A stretch of DNA of 64,000 nt from Acinetobacter baumannii (lineage in GTDB: Bacteria; Pseudomonadota; Gammaproteobacteria; Pseudomonadales; Moraxellaceae): positions 1 to 64,000 of the forward strand of contig NZ_JADVOP010000017.1 in NCBI RefSeq assembly GCF_016508585.1, written 5' to 3'. The notes under the pieces are model-generated. The model ran no database searches and had not been told where the DNA came from. It was given only the letters and a program-made list of their open reading frames with translations. Each line of letters begins with the position of its first letter. Position 1 is the stretch's first letter. Position numbers and translations under genes: made by a program. Shown in pieces: positions 47,264 through 56,480 of the stretch.

Positions 47264-49348
47264 ATGTTACTAATCAAACCACTATTGGCTTTTAGACCCA
47301 ATAAACTGGATTGGATTTTTGCGGCTAAAACATTTATCGCAGGTATGCTAGCGCTCTATATTGCGTTTGAATTAAACCTCAGTTATCCCATCTGGGCGAT
47401 TGGTACGGTGTTTGTGATTGCCAATCCGTATTCGGGCATGTTGGCATCTAAAAGTATTTATCGGATTCTAGGAACCTTGTTTGGAGCGATTTTTGCAATC
47501 GCAGTGATGCCGCATTTAGTCAATACGCCATGGTTATTTACTTTTGTATTGGCAAGTTGGGTAGGGGTATGTCTTTATTTATCTTTGATTGATCGCTCAC
47601 CGCGCAGTTATGTGGTGATGTTGGCAGGTTATACCGCAGTTATCATTTGTTTTAACTCAATTTTTTATATTGATACGGTTTCAATTTTTGATATGGCGGT
47701 GGGACGATTCTTAGAAATTTCTTTGGGTGTCGTGTGCAGCGCGGTTGTCTCGGCAACAATTTTCCCCATGCATATTGGACCGGTTATTCAAATGCGCGTG
47801 TCTAAAACCATGCAAGACACCAAACAGGCATTTGACTCCATCCTGTCAGATGCTCAACATTCTGAAAATTATACTCAGCTTCTGGCAAATATCACACGTG
47901 ATACCACTGATATTCACACCATGGCCGTGCATTTAAGTTATGAAACGTCAAAGTTTAAGGGCATGACCAAGCCATTACAGGAGTTATTACATCAGGTGAC
48001 GATGTTGGTAGCAAATTTGGTAGCAATGTCTGAAAGAATGAAACAGCTTGATCAGATTGATCTGAACTACCGTCCATATTTGCAAAAGTTCCATCATAAT
48101 GTAGATGTCTTTTTGGACAATGACCGCGTCATTCTTGAACATGAGCTCAAACATTTACCTGAACATTTTGAATCTGATTTTCAAGCCATTGTTGACCATG
48201 CATCTCCAGAACAACACATTATTCTGGGCAGTTTGAAAATGGATATTCGCCATTTTATTCAAAATGTCCGTGCGGTGAAACTGATTTGGCAATGCATGCA
48301 GAGAGGAGACAATACCTTACCGGAATCCATTACACCATTAACCACAACCTATCCAAGTCTGCATCGTGATTACGGTGTTGCTGTTCGAGGTGGAATTTCC
48401 GCATTTCTCAGCACTTTACTTGCCTGTACATTCTGGATTTTAAGCGGTTGGAAAATGGGCTTCATGTTGGCCGAGATGGCGGCAATTACAGCCTGTATTC
48501 TGACATTTTTAGATGATCCAGTGCCTGCATTAAAAATTTTTATTCGTGCCAGTGTTTATGCTGCATTTCTGGTGTTTATTTATGCCTATGGCATTTTTCC
48601 ACATGTTACCGCTTTTTGGGAATTGGCAATTGTATTGGCGCCTTTCATTATGTTTTGCGTGATGTTGTATTTGCATCCGCCTTTACATGCACTGGGTTTG
48701 CCGCTGATTATGAGTACCGTCATGGGACTGAATTTACAAAACCGCTATATGATGGACCAAGTCACTTTTTTCGATGCTTCAATTGCGACAGTGATTGGAC
48801 CGATTATTTCGGTCTGTGTCATGCAGATGGTCCGTTCGATGTCACCTGAAATGACCGTAAAACGTATGTTGACCTTACACTATAAAGCAATGCATGAAAG
48901 TATCACCATGCCTTATGGTACAGGGTTCAGAATCCATTTGAGAAGTATTCTCGACCGTATTGGTGTTTTGAATACCAAGCAGATCCAGTCAGAACAACTC
49001 AAAGTAGAAATCAATAATGCATTGATTGAATCAAGTGCGGCAATTGATTTAACGCGTTTACAAGAGCTGCTTCAAAAACTTTCTCCGGAATCAGCAAGCA
49101 CAAAATCGATTGCTAAATTACAGGATTTGCTTGAACAGTGGTGGACTGAAAAGAAGCATAGTCAACCCATCGATCATTTAAAACAGCAATTGATCGAACA
49201 ATTTAATCAAGTGATTGAGGATGTTCAAGCCGTTGGTGATGAAGACATTCGACATCGTATTGAAATTTCAGTGAATAATATTCGAAGCAGTATGTGTCAT
49301 ATTCAACAGGCTGAGCGACAGCCTTCCCGCGTTTTACTTGGAGCATAA
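47264..49348 (+). CDS. FUSC-family efflux protein (AaeB-like)
   Basis: 694-residue inner-membrane protein of the fusaric acid resistance/aromatic acid exporter family. Two sets of about five or six membrane helices (residues 10-165 and about 385-525) are separated by a cytoplasmic helical region, and a final soluble part of about 150 residues follows. Typical text: KTFIAGMLALYIAFELNLSYPIWAIGTVFVIANPYSGMLASKS region and LSGWKMGFMLAEMAAITACILTFLDDPVPAL. With DUF1656 and HlyD genes directly after, the set equals aaeB-aaeX-aaeA in another order. It presumably exports small aromatic or weak acids. Confidence 0.85.
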   Translation: MLLIKPLLAFRPNKLDWIFAAKTFIAGMLALYIAFELNLSYPIWAIGTVFVIANPYSGMLASKSIYRILGTLFGAIFAIAVMPHLVNTPWLFTFVLASWVGVCLYLSLIDRSPRSYVVMLAGYTAVIICFNSIFYIDTVSIFDMAVGRFLEISLGVVCSAVVSATIFPMHIGPVIQMRVSKTMQDTKQAFDSILSDAQHSENYTQLLANITRDTTDIHTMAVHLSYETSKFKGMTKPLQELLHQVTMLVANLVAMSERMKQLDQIDLNYRPYLQKFHHNVDVFLDNDRVILEHELKHLPEHFESDFQAIVDHASPEQHIILGSLKMDIRHFIQNVRAVKLIWQCMQRGDNTLPESITPLTTTYPSLHRDYGVAVRGGISAFLSTLLACTFWILSGWKMGFMLAEMAAITACILTFLDDPVPALKIFIRASVYAAFLVFIYAYGIFPHVTAFWELAIVLAPFIMFCVMLYLHPPLHALGLPLIMSTVMGLNLQNRYMMDQVTFFDASIATVIGPIISVCVMQMVRSMSPEMTVKRMLTLHYKAMHESITMPYGTGFRIHLRSILDRIGVLNTKQIQSEQLKVEINNALIESSAAIDLTRLQELLQKLSPESASTKSIAKLQDLLEQWWTEKKHSQPIDHLKQQLIEQFNQVIEDVQAVGDEDIRHRIEISVNNIRSSMCHIQQAERQPSRVLLGA

Positions 49349-49350
49349 AT

Positions 49351-49557
49351 ATGGGTGAGCTAAATATCTATGGTGTTTATGTCCCAATATTTTTAATCCA
49401 AGCTGTGGTGGCTTTTTTGATTTGGAAAATTGTCTGTATTGGTACAGATCGCTTGGTTGAAAAAGAATGGATTGCATTACCAGGCATTTTTAATATTTGT
49501 ATCTATATGATTTTATTGTGGTCAATACACTGGATTTTTATTCAAGTCACCACTTAG
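49351..49557 (+). CDS. DUF1656 (AaeX-like) small membrane protein
   Basis: 68 residues with two membrane helices (VYVPIFLIQAVVAFLIWKIV and FNICIYMILLWSIHWIFI). DUF1656 proteins such as AaeX and YdhI accompany FUSC/HlyD efflux pairs; their exact role is unknown. It begins two bases after the FUSC stop, with GGAG inside the end of that gene, so it is translationally linked. Confidence 0.88.
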   Translation: MGELNIYGVYVPIFLIQAVVAFLIWKIVCIGTDRLVEKEWIALPGIFNICIYMILLWSIHWIFIQVTT

Positions 49558-49624
49558 TGGTGGGTTGGTGGTTTTAAAAATTTAAGGTTGAAAAAAATTT
49601 AAGTTTAATGATTGGATGTGTGAA

Positions 49625-50635
49625 ATGAAGACCTTTGATATACGCAAAGCAATACGCCCAATATCCTTAGCGATTGTGGTCATTGTTGCGCTACTTTGCG
49701 TACGGCATATTTGGAATTATTACAATGCTGAACCATGGACGCGAGATGGTCGTATTCGTGGAGATGTCATTCAAGTATCGTCCGATATTGCTGGATTGGT
49801 GACAGAGGTTATGGTGCAAGATAACCAAACGGTAAAAAAGGGGCAGGTGCTTTTTAAAATTGATGTGGCCCGTCAAGCTTTGGATGTTGAGCAAGCCAAG
49901 TCCGATCTCGCCAAAGCACAATCTGGACTGGCTGAAGCTGAAGCTGCACTTGCAGAAGCAAAAGCCAATATCGTGAAGTCAAAAGCCAACATTAATCTTG
50001 CAGATAAAAATGCACGCCGATATTCAGATTTGATGGATGGGGCAATTTCTAAACAAGAACAAGATCAAATGTTTGCAACACGAGATCAAACCCATGCTGA
50101 ACACCAGCAACGAGAGGCTGCTGTACAACAGGCGGAAGCCAATATTAAGCAGCAGAAAGCCTTGATTGAAGCTGCCAATAGCAGTGTCCATCTGGCACAG
50201 CTGAATCTACAACGTTCAGAGGTATTGGCGCCTGCGGATGGAACATTATCCAACTTTGATTTACGCGTTGGAAATTATGTGAAAGTCGGGCAAGCTGTTG
50301 CGGCTTTGTTAGATCGCAAACAGTTGTATGTAGTGGGTTATTTTGAAGAAACCAAGCTCAATAAAATTCATTTGAATGATCCTGTCACTGTACAACTGAT
50401 GGGAGATTCAGTGAAATATAAAGGTCATGTACAAGGCATTGCATCAGGAATTGAAGACCGTGAGCGCACCACGTCTTCAGGTTTGTTGGCCAATGTGAAT
50501 CCAACCTTCAGTTGGGTGCGTTTAGCGCAGCGTGTTCCTGTTAAAATTGTTTTAGATGATGTGCCACATGATTCATTGGCGTTTGTTGCAGGGCGTACAG
50601 TGACTGTACATATTTTGGAAAAAGACAAAAAATAA
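49625..50635 (+). CDS. HlyD-family periplasmic adaptor (AaeA-like)
   Basis: 336-residue membrane fusion protein: one N-terminal membrane helix (ISLAIVVIVALLCVRHIW), a split lipoyl/biotinyl-like domain (YNAEPWTRDGRIRGDVIQVSSDIAGLVTEV, then APADGTLSNFDLRVGNYVKVGQAV), a long alpha-helical hairpin (residues about 85-190, rich in Ala, Glu, Lys, Gln) and a beta-barrel. It links the FUSC pump to an outer-membrane channel encoded elsewhere. ATG at 49625 is preferred; an ATG at 49616 is also in frame. Ends at a good terminator. Confidence 0.9.
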   Translation: MKTFDIRKAIRPISLAIVVIVALLCVRHIWNYYNAEPWTRDGRIRGDVIQVSSDIAGLVTEVMVQDNQTVKKGQVLFKIDVARQALDVEQAKSDLAKAQSGLAEAEAALAEAKANIVKSKANINLADKNARRYSDLMDGAISKQEQDQMFATRDQTHAEHQQREAAVQQAEANIKQQKALIEAANSSVHLAQLNLQRSEVLAPADGTLSNFDLRVGNYVKVGQAVAALLDRKQLYVVGYFEETKLNKIHLNDPVTVQLMGDSVKYKGHVQGIASGIEDRERTTSSGLLANVNPTFSWVRLAQRVPVKIVLDDVPHDSLAFVAGRTVTVHILEKDKK

Positions 50636-50666
50636 TCCATTCCAGTCATTCAGCCTTAAATTTCAG

Positions 50667-50690
50667 ACCCATCCGATGATGGGTTTTTTT
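50667..50690 (+). terminator. Intrinsic terminator of the efflux operon
   Basis: Stem ACCCATC / GATGGGT with loop CGAT and seven T, 31 bases after the stop; it touches the end of the convergent SDR gene. Confidence 0.88.
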
Positions 50691-51402
50691 ATACGTTTAA
50701 GTCTGCCATAGCAGGCATGTCGATTTCTTTTACACAACTTGCTTTACTGGTGGATAATATAAATTGGATAGCAAGAACGACATCTTGCAAAGGAATAAGT
50801 TGGGCACCACTCTGTAGAATCACTTCATCTACCGGGGTACGGATATCAAACTCAGTAGCCAAATAACCCAAGTTTAAGATGCTAATCCCAATTTGATCTT
50901 TGCGTAAGGTTTGGCGTAATGCCTGCACAATCCCTCTTAGAGCGAATTTGGTGGCAGAAAACACCACTTCATTTCCATTGTGGTTGTCTAGCCCCCACGT
51001 GGAACCAATCAGGATGATTTTGGCATTTGCAGAAAGGCGTAAGTTTTCTAGTAAGGATTGAATCGCCAAAATACAGGACTGAATATTGGTCTGAATTAAA
51101 TTCGAAATTTCTAAATCTGAACATTGTTCAAACGCATAGTCCATATCAAATGCTTTTTCTTCCCATATACCGACATTGTAAATCAGATAATCGACCATTT
51201 GATGCTGGATTTGATTTTTTACTGTGTCTCTTGCTTGTTCAGGTTGCGCAAGATCAGCACAAATCCAATGGAAATTTGGCAGCGCTGATTCAGGTTTTGA
51301 ACGAGAAATTCCAAAAACCTGATCATGCATTTGTGGAATTGCGTGTAAAAGGGCTTGTCCCAAGCCTTTACTGACACCATACATTACAAAGGTTTTTGAC
51401 AT
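50689..51402 (-). CDS. SDR-family protein lacking the catalytic Tyr
   Basis: 237-residue Rossmann-fold protein of the short-chain dehydrogenase/reductase superfamily. The coenzyme-binding Gly motif is YGVSKGLGQALL and the structural NNAG-like segment reads IYNVGIWE; the Ser of the active site is in ILIGSTWG. The YxxxK motif reads F148-S-A-T-K, so the catalytic Tyr is Phe (codon TTT at 50959-50961, one base from TAT). It may be a reductase with altered chemistry or a binding protein. Lies 14 bases after ruvX, so yqgE-ruvX-this gene form a row. Confidence 0.8.
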   Translation of the reverse strand: MSKTFVMYGVSKGLGQALLHAIPQMHDQVFGISRSKPESALPNFHWICADLAQPEQARDTVKNQIQHQMVDYLIYNVGIWEEKAFDMDYAFEQCSDLEISNLIQTNIQSCILAIQSLLENLRLSANAKIILIGSTWGLDNHNGNEVVFSATKFALRGIVQALRQTLRKDQIGISILNLGYLATEFDIRTPVDEVILQSGAQLIPLQDVVLAIQFILSTSKASCVKEIDMPAMADLNV

Positions 51403-51416
51403 TTTGACTACTCAGA

Positions 51417-51860
51417 TTAAGGTGTAATCCCTTCAGGATTTCGGTACCAGCTTTCGATAAATAATGCCGCTGCGATACTGTCAGCGGCTAATTTCTTCGC
51501 TCGCCCCTGAGCCTGATAATGTTCAAGTTCATCTCGTGCTTCACGAGTGGTTAAACGTTCATCGACCATAAGCGTTTCAATATTGGTTTGATGGCGTAAG
51601 CGCCGTGCAAATTTACGTGCTCGGGTTGATAATTCAGATTCTGAATCATCCATATTGAGTGGTAAACCGACCAAGAATAAATTCGGTTGGTGTTGTTTAA
51701 CAATTTTTAACAGCTCATCCCAATTGGGGATGCCATCTTTCATTGGAAAAAGTGCAAGCGGTGTTGCACTTTCAATGAGAGACGAACCCACCGCCATTCC
51801 CATTTTTTGTGTACCAAAATCAAATGCAATAATGAGTTGTGGTGAATTTAAATCAGGCAT
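51417..51860 (-). CDS. ruvX: Holliday junction resolvase-like RuvX (YqgF)
   Basis: 147-residue RNase H-fold protein of the YqgF/RuvX family, implicated in 16S rRNA 5' end maturation. Catalytic acidic residues are in [40 protein letters not shown] and [16 protein letters not shown]. The ATG at 51860 gives a family-length protein; a longer in-frame reading to 51968 lies inside yqgE. It overlaps the end of yqgE by 8 bases, the classical coupled pair. Confidence 0.93.
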   Translation of the reverse strand: MPDLNSPQLIIAFDFGTQKMGMAVGSSLIESATPLALFPMKDGIPNWDELLKIVKQHQPNLFLVGLPLNMDDSESELSTRARKFARRLRHQTNIETLMVDERLTTREARDELEHYQAQGRAKKLAADSIAAALFIESWYRNPEGITP

Positions 51861-52410
51861 GTCCAATCTCAGAAGATAACCAAGTACGATCAATACCGAT
51901 TTTACGATAAGCGGCATCCCAACGGTCGGTATAAGGTAAATTAAATACCAGATCCATATCTGAGTCACAAATCAGCCAGTCACCACGAGCAATTTCTTCT
52001 TCCAATTGATTTTTAGTCCAACTCGCATAGCCTAAAGCGATCTGATAGCGCCCCACTCCTTCATTATGAGCAATCGCATCTAAAATATCTTTGCTGGTGG
52101 TAATACAAAGATTCTCACCCACTGCAATTGATGAATGCCAGGTGGGTTGTCCTGTATGAAGCACAAAACCTGCTTCAGGACGTAAAGGTCCCCCTTGTAA
52201 AACTTCATGTGGGTGAACATTATCTGCTGCAATGTCTAAATCATTAAGTAGCTCTTTGACTTGTATGCCGGAAGGGCGATTGATAATAATGCCTTGTGCA
52301 CCATCTCCATCATGACGGGCAATGTAAATTACGGTATTCGCAAAGAAATCATCCGCAAGATCAGGAGGCGCGATCAGGCAACGATGAGAAAGATATTGTT
52401 TGGTCACCAA
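51853..52410 (-). CDS. YqgE/AlgH family protein
   Basis: 185-residue protein of the YqgE/AlgH family (UPF0301), commonly paired with ruvX. Typical text is [42 protein letters not shown] region, [17 protein letters not shown] and [27 protein letters not shown] region. The biochemical role is not established. Start is TTG 52410 or GTG 52407; AGGAG lies ahead of both. Confidence 0.92.
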   Translation of the reverse strand: MVTKQYLSHRCLIAPPDLADDFFANTVIYIARHDGDGAQGIIINRPSGIQVKELLNDLDIAADNVHPHEVLQGGPLRPEAGFVLHTGQPTWHSSIAVGENLCITTSKDILDAIAHNEGVGRYQIALGYASWTKNQLEEEIARGDWLICDSDMDLVFNLPYTDRWDAAYRKIGIDRTWLSSEIGHA

Positions 52411-52735
52411 TATGCAGCTCCTTTGGACTTGAGTTTAATATTTTAGTTTTTAGAAAAATCTATACCAAGACCTTTTGACACATCGTTTAGCAGGCAAGCC
52501 ATTGATAAAATGTCAACAGATACTATATAAATAGCACAATTAATATCAATAGGTTGTGAATATTTCAAAAGCCTACAAAAACAGGTGATATTTGCAATCG
52601 GTTTGATTAAATAATAGTCAGATTAAGCGCCGTAGGCGCAAATGAAGTTAGGCATGTATTATTCAAGAGTGCAACCAACGTAAACATCAATTGATTTGTT
52701 TTGATCGAAATGTAGGCAGCTCACTTGAAATGTTA
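52411..52735. other. Intergenic region after recN
   Basis: No gene. A short hairpin GCGCC-GTA-GGCGC (52627-52639) without T run lies here, together with a GTTAGGC (52649-52655); no good terminator for recN was found. Confidence 0.35.
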
Positions 52736-54394
52736 TCAATGCTGAAACTTTAATTGTCGGAGTTGTTTGGCGTGTTGTAATGTGGTTTCACCAATTTCAA
52801 TACCACCGGTCATGCGTGCCAACTCTAAAATTCGTTGCTCTTCTTCAAGCGCCACAATGGTGCTGCTTGCAGGGTCGGTCTGTAGCTTTTTAACCAGTAG
52901 ATGCTGGTCTGATTGTGCTGCAACTTGCGCCTGATGGGTAATGCAGAGAATCTGTACATGTTGACCTAAACCGGCCAGCAAACGTCCGACAATTTCAGCA
53001 GTTCCACCACTGATACCGACATCAATTTCATCAAAAACCAAGACCTCAGCTTCGGTTTTCTCAGCATTCATCACTTGCATGACAAGTGCGATACGCGACA
53101 ATTCACCTCCAGAAGCAACACGCGCGAGTGGTTGAGGAGGAATGCCTTTATTGGCTGTGAACAGGAGCTGGATAAAACTTAATCCTTCCGCAGTAACGGG
53201 TTCTAAAGGTTCAAATTTAAACTCAAAATGTGCTTCAGGCAGTGCCAGTTGTTTGACTTGTTCAGTCAATTGTTTCGCCAAAGGTTCGGCAGCTTGGCGA
53301 CGGATTTGATCTAGGTACTGCGCTTTTTCAATAAAGCTTTGATGAGCGTGTTCAACTTGCTCTGCCAAGGTCTCAGGATCTTCAAGTTGGTGTAATTGTT
53401 CCAGTTCATGTTGCCAAGTTTCATATTGCTGTTTCAGTTCGTCAGGCTGAACACGATATTTGCGTGCCAGACGATGGAAAACTTCAAGTTGTTTGTTGAG
53501 TTCATCCATGCGTTCAGGATCAAAGCTTTGGCGATCAATAAACTGACGTAAATTGGCTGTTGCATCATCGATTTCACTTTGTGCATTGATCAATGAATTA
53601 TAAATTTCTGACAACTGCTCACTACGACCTGCATGCGATTCAAGACGACGGACAATGGATGAGATTTCTTGAGTGATATTCTGTTCTGATTCATCCAACA
53701 CATTTAAGCTGTATCCACAATCTTGCATGATGTGTTCATGATGGCTTAAGCGGTCAAACTCCTGCTCTATTTCTTTGTAATCAACCCGAATCACATCCTC
53801 AAGCTCTTCAAGTTGCAGCTTCAGGGTATCAATACGTTGCAGACGATTAGCTTGTGCATCAAGCGCTGCTTGATGAATGCGGATGGTTTTTTGCCATGTA
53901 CTATAGGCATCACGAACATCTTGAGCAGCTTGGTAGAAATTACTATAGCGATCCAGCCAGTGCTTAGGGTAGGGCGGTTCTAAAAGCTGTTGCTGGCTAT
54001 GCTGACTATATAGTTGTACCAATAAGCGCCCCAGTTCCTTTAACTCTGCCAGACTGCTTGGACGACCATTAATCCATGCTTTACTGCGACCTGTCGCAAA
54101 GATCACACGTCTTAAATGAATTTCACCCGATTCATCGTCTAACTCATGCGTCTTTAACCAAATGGCTTCAGGGCTTTCAGGTTGATAACTGAATACAGCA
54201 GTAATATCCGCTTTTTCTGAACCATATCGCACATAGTTGGTATCAGTACGTTCGCCGAGACAAGCTGATAGTGCATCTAACAATAATGACTTACCTGCAC
54301 CTGTTTCACCTGTGAGGACATTGAAGCCTTTTTCAATATCAATGGCAAGATTATCCGCTAAAGCAAAGTTGATCAGATTTAAGTGTGTCAGCAT
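52736..54394 (-). CDS. recN: DNA repair protein RecN
   Basis: SMC-like ATPase that acts in double-strand break repair and holds sister chromatids. 552 residues: N-terminal ATP-binding part with Walker A LTGETGAGKSLLLDAL, a coiled-coil middle (residues about 150-370) and C-terminal signature/Walker B (RVASGGELSRIALVMQV, VLVFDEIDVGISGGTAEIVG). The ATG at 54394 gives the normal start MLTHLNLINFALAD; a TTG at 54406 is less likely. Often SOS-regulated, but no LexA box of E. coli type was seen. Confidence 0.95.
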   Translation of the reverse strand: MLTHLNLINFALADNLAIDIEKGFNVLTGETGAGKSLLLDALSACLGERTDTNYVRYGSEKADITAVFSYQPESPEAIWLKTHELDDESGEIHLRRVIFATGRSKAWINGRPSSLAELKELGRLLVQLYSQHSQQQLLEPPYPKHWLDRYSNFYQAAQDVRDAYSTWQKTIRIHQAALDAQANRLQRIDTLKLQLEELEDVIRVDYKEIEQEFDRLSHHEHIMQDCGYSLNVLDESEQNITQEISSIVRRLESHAGRSEQLSEIYNSLINAQSEIDDATANLRQFIDRQSFDPERMDELNKQLEVFHRLARKYRVQPDELKQQYETWQHELEQLHQLEDPETLAEQVEHAHQSFIEKAQYLDQIRRQAAEPLAKQLTEQVKQLALPEAHFEFKFEPLEPVTAEGLSFIQLLFTANKGIPPQPLARVASGGELSRIALVMQVMNAEKTEAEVLVFDEIDVGISGGTAEIVGRLLAGLGQHVQILCITHQAQVAAQSDQHLLVKKLQTDPASSTIVALEEEQRILELARMTGGIEIGETTLQHAKQLRQLKFQH

Positions 54395-55220
54395 AAACGC
54401 ATCCAAGCTGCGAACGGTGAAGTTCTAAGATAGTGAAGTTTCGTTTTAGTCACAAGTCAGAAAATATTCTAATGCGCATATTTTTAAGTATTTTAAATAC
54501 ATTTAAGTTGAAAATAAAATGTCTTGGGTTCAAACAATCAATAGGCTTTGTATAAAGCCAATGTTGAGTTGATATTCCTCGATAATACCATTCTTGAAAA
54601 CCTGCATCATGGGGATATGCTGCTTTCACAGCCTTATATTGGGAGAAAGTTTCGAGCAATTTACCTAACTCATATCGATAAACTATAAATATTCAAATTA
54701 GTACTGCCAACGATAGGCAAGATTTTTAAACAATCTGTTGAAAAATGGATCCCGTAAAATATAATTTCTCGATCAATAAAATCAATATATTGTTTACTGA
54801 TACAAGGCTTTCAATGCCATGTTTTTAAACATCCAATTTAAATCGCATTGCTTAAGCGTTAATGTGCTTTTCAACAATCAAAAGATATCACCCTTGATGG
54901 ATGAATGCATCCATGCCGCCAAATCCGTTAACGACATCAGTTAAAACTGGCTGATAAAAATACAAAGACTATTTTATTTTATATTAAGTGAATCCTATGG
55001 AAGAGTATAAAAATAGGCATATCCTTTGCTTGTATAAAAGAGTGTTAGAGCGTTTTAAAGAGTCTGCTTTATTTTAAATATAAGCTGAGTAGAACTTTCA
55101 TTACAAATTTGCAAAGTTCGCAAATCACTACATTGAAAACTTCGATTGATTAGTTTCTATCGCGACATTAAACTACATCGAACATAATTTTTATAAATGC
55201 GCATTATCTGGAGAATACGC
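54395..55220. other. Long intergenic region, possible gene relic
   Basis: 826 bases. On the minus strand an open stretch at about 54450-54690 translates to protein-like text (ETFSQYKAVKAAYPHDAG, then FQEWYYRGISTQHWLYTKP) with no ribosome binding site, perhaps a gene remnant. ATGGATG-AATG-CATCCAT (54897-54914) is a short hairpin. ATTTGC / GCAAAT (55107-55125) is an inverted repeat ahead of ppnP. Confidence 0.4.
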
Positions 55221-55544
55221 ATGTCAGCTCAGTACGATCACGTATCCGTAGTTAAAAAATCCAATGTATATTTTGGTGGTTTATGTATTAGTCACACTGT
55301 GCAATTTGAAGACGGAACAAAAAAGACTTTAGGCGTTATTCTTCCTACTGAAGAAGCTTTGACATTTGAAACGCATGTTCCTGAACGCATGGAAATTATT
55401 TCTGGTGAATGTCGTGTCAAAATTGCAGACAGTGAAGAAAGTGAGTTGTTCCGTGCAGGACAATCTTTTTACGTCCCTGGAAATAGCCGTTTTAAAATTG
55501 AAACTGATGATGTGTTAGATTACGTTTGTCATTTGGAAGGTTAA
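55221..55544 (+). CDS. ppnP: Pyrimidine/purine nucleoside phosphorylase PpnP
   Basis: 107-residue cupin-like protein of the PpnP (YaiE, DUF1255) family, which splits nucleosides with phosphate. Family text is ANVYFGG-like ([29 protein letters not shown] region), [19 protein letters not shown] and [12 protein letters not shown]. The ATG at 55221 is chosen because GGAG lies upstream at good distance and the upstream ATG at 55197 is non-conserved. Single gene with its own terminator. Confidence 0.92.
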   Translation: MSAQYDHVSVVKKSNVYFGGLCISHTVQFEDGTKKTLGVILPTEEALTFETHVPERMEIISGECRVKIADSEESELFRAGQSFYVPGNSRFKIETDDVLDYVCHLEG

Positions 55545-55622
55545 ATACCGGAACAGTGCCAGTGTTTTGAAATTAAGCAAAGAATTTCTCAGCTAAATCG
55601 GTTAAACTGAGTCATCCAATAG

Positions 55623-55653
55623 AATCCTGTAAAGTCGGCTTTGCAGGATTTTT
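55623..55653 (+). terminator. Intrinsic terminator after ppnP
   Basis: Stem AATCCTGTAAAG / CTTTGCAGGATT (12 bp, one T-G pair) with loop TCGG and a T run, 79 bases after the stop and shortly before rlmB. Confidence 0.85.
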
Positions 55654-55687
55654 CATTTCTATCATCCCGTTGTTAATGAGGTTGTTC

Positions 55688-56440
55688 ATGGCAAAGTCCG
55701 AATATTATTATGGCGTTCATTCAGTGGAGTCATTATTAGAGTTGGAACCAGAACGTGTTTTAACCTTATTTACGCTAAAAGGGCGTGATGATCAGCGTTT
55801 ACAACGGATCTTACAGCTTGCAGAACCATTTGGCATCAGTGTGCAGAAAGCCAGTCGAGACAGTTTGGAAAAACTTGCAGGGCAGCCTTTTCATCAAGGG
55901 GTGGTGGCAGCAGTACGTCCTCATCCTGTGTTGAATGAAAAAGATCTTGATCAACTTTTAGCAGCCAGCGATTCGCCATTGTTGTTGGCACTGGATCACA
56001 TCACAGACCCTCACAACCTTGGTGCATGCATTCGTACAGCAGCAGCCATGGGGGTTGAAGCCGTGATTGTTCCACGTGATCGTTCTGCGACACTGACACC
56101 GACTGCGCGTAAAGTTGCTGCAGGTGGTGCTGAAAAAGTGAAATTTATTCAAGTGACCAATCTGGCACGAACACTCGGATATATGAAAGAGCATTATCAT
56201 GTTCGTGTGGTGGGCACCATGCTGGATGAAAAGGCACTGCCGCTTCACCAGTTTGATTTTACAGGAACCCCTGTATGTGTAGTGATGGGGGCAGAAGATA
56301 CGGGGCTGCGTCCAATTACTCAAACACAATGCGATCAAACCGTATTTATTCCAATGTCTGGAAATTTGCAAAGTTTGAATGTGAGTGTAGCGACAGGTAT
56401 GGCACTCTATGAAGCTTGCCGTCAACGCCAGGCAAGTTAA
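55688..56440 (+). CDS. rlmB: 23S rRNA (guanosine-2'-O-)-methyltransferase RlmB
   Basis: SPOUT-class RNA methyltransferase that 2'-O-methylates G2251 in the 23S rRNA peptidyl-transferase P-loop. 250 residues: N-terminal substrate-binding domain (YYYGVHSVESLLELEPERV) and C-terminal knotted SpoU domain with motif 1 LALDHITDPHNLGACIRTAAAMG, motif 2 CVVMGAEDTGLR and motif 3 IPMSGNLQSLNVSVATGMALYE. The ATG at 55688 is chosen because TGAGGT is just upstream. Single gene, then an EamA transporter. Confidence 0.95.
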   Translation: MAKSEYYYGVHSVESLLELEPERVLTLFTLKGRDDQRLQRILQLAEPFGISVQKASRDSLEKLAGQPFHQGVVAAVRPHPVLNEKDLDQLLAASDSPLLLALDHITDPHNLGACIRTAAAMGVEAVIVPRDRSATLTPTARKVAAGGAEKVKFIQVTNLARTLGYMKEHYHVRVVGTMLDEKALPLHQFDFTGTPVCVVMGAEDTGLRPITQTQCDQTVFIPMSGNLQSLNVSVATGMALYEACRQRQAS

Positions 56441-56480
56441 TTCGATCACAGCGATGATTGATCGTATCTGAGAAAAAATC

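Noticed and set aside
52627..52655. Hairpin GCGCC-GTA-GGCGC followed by GTTAGGC, resembling an integron attC end
   Set aside because: The matching left core (RYYYAAC) is not found within a suitable distance and there are no cassette-like genes beside it.
54897..54914. Hairpin ATGGATG-AATG-CATCCAT as a terminator
   Set aside because: No T run follows on either strand and no gene end is close.
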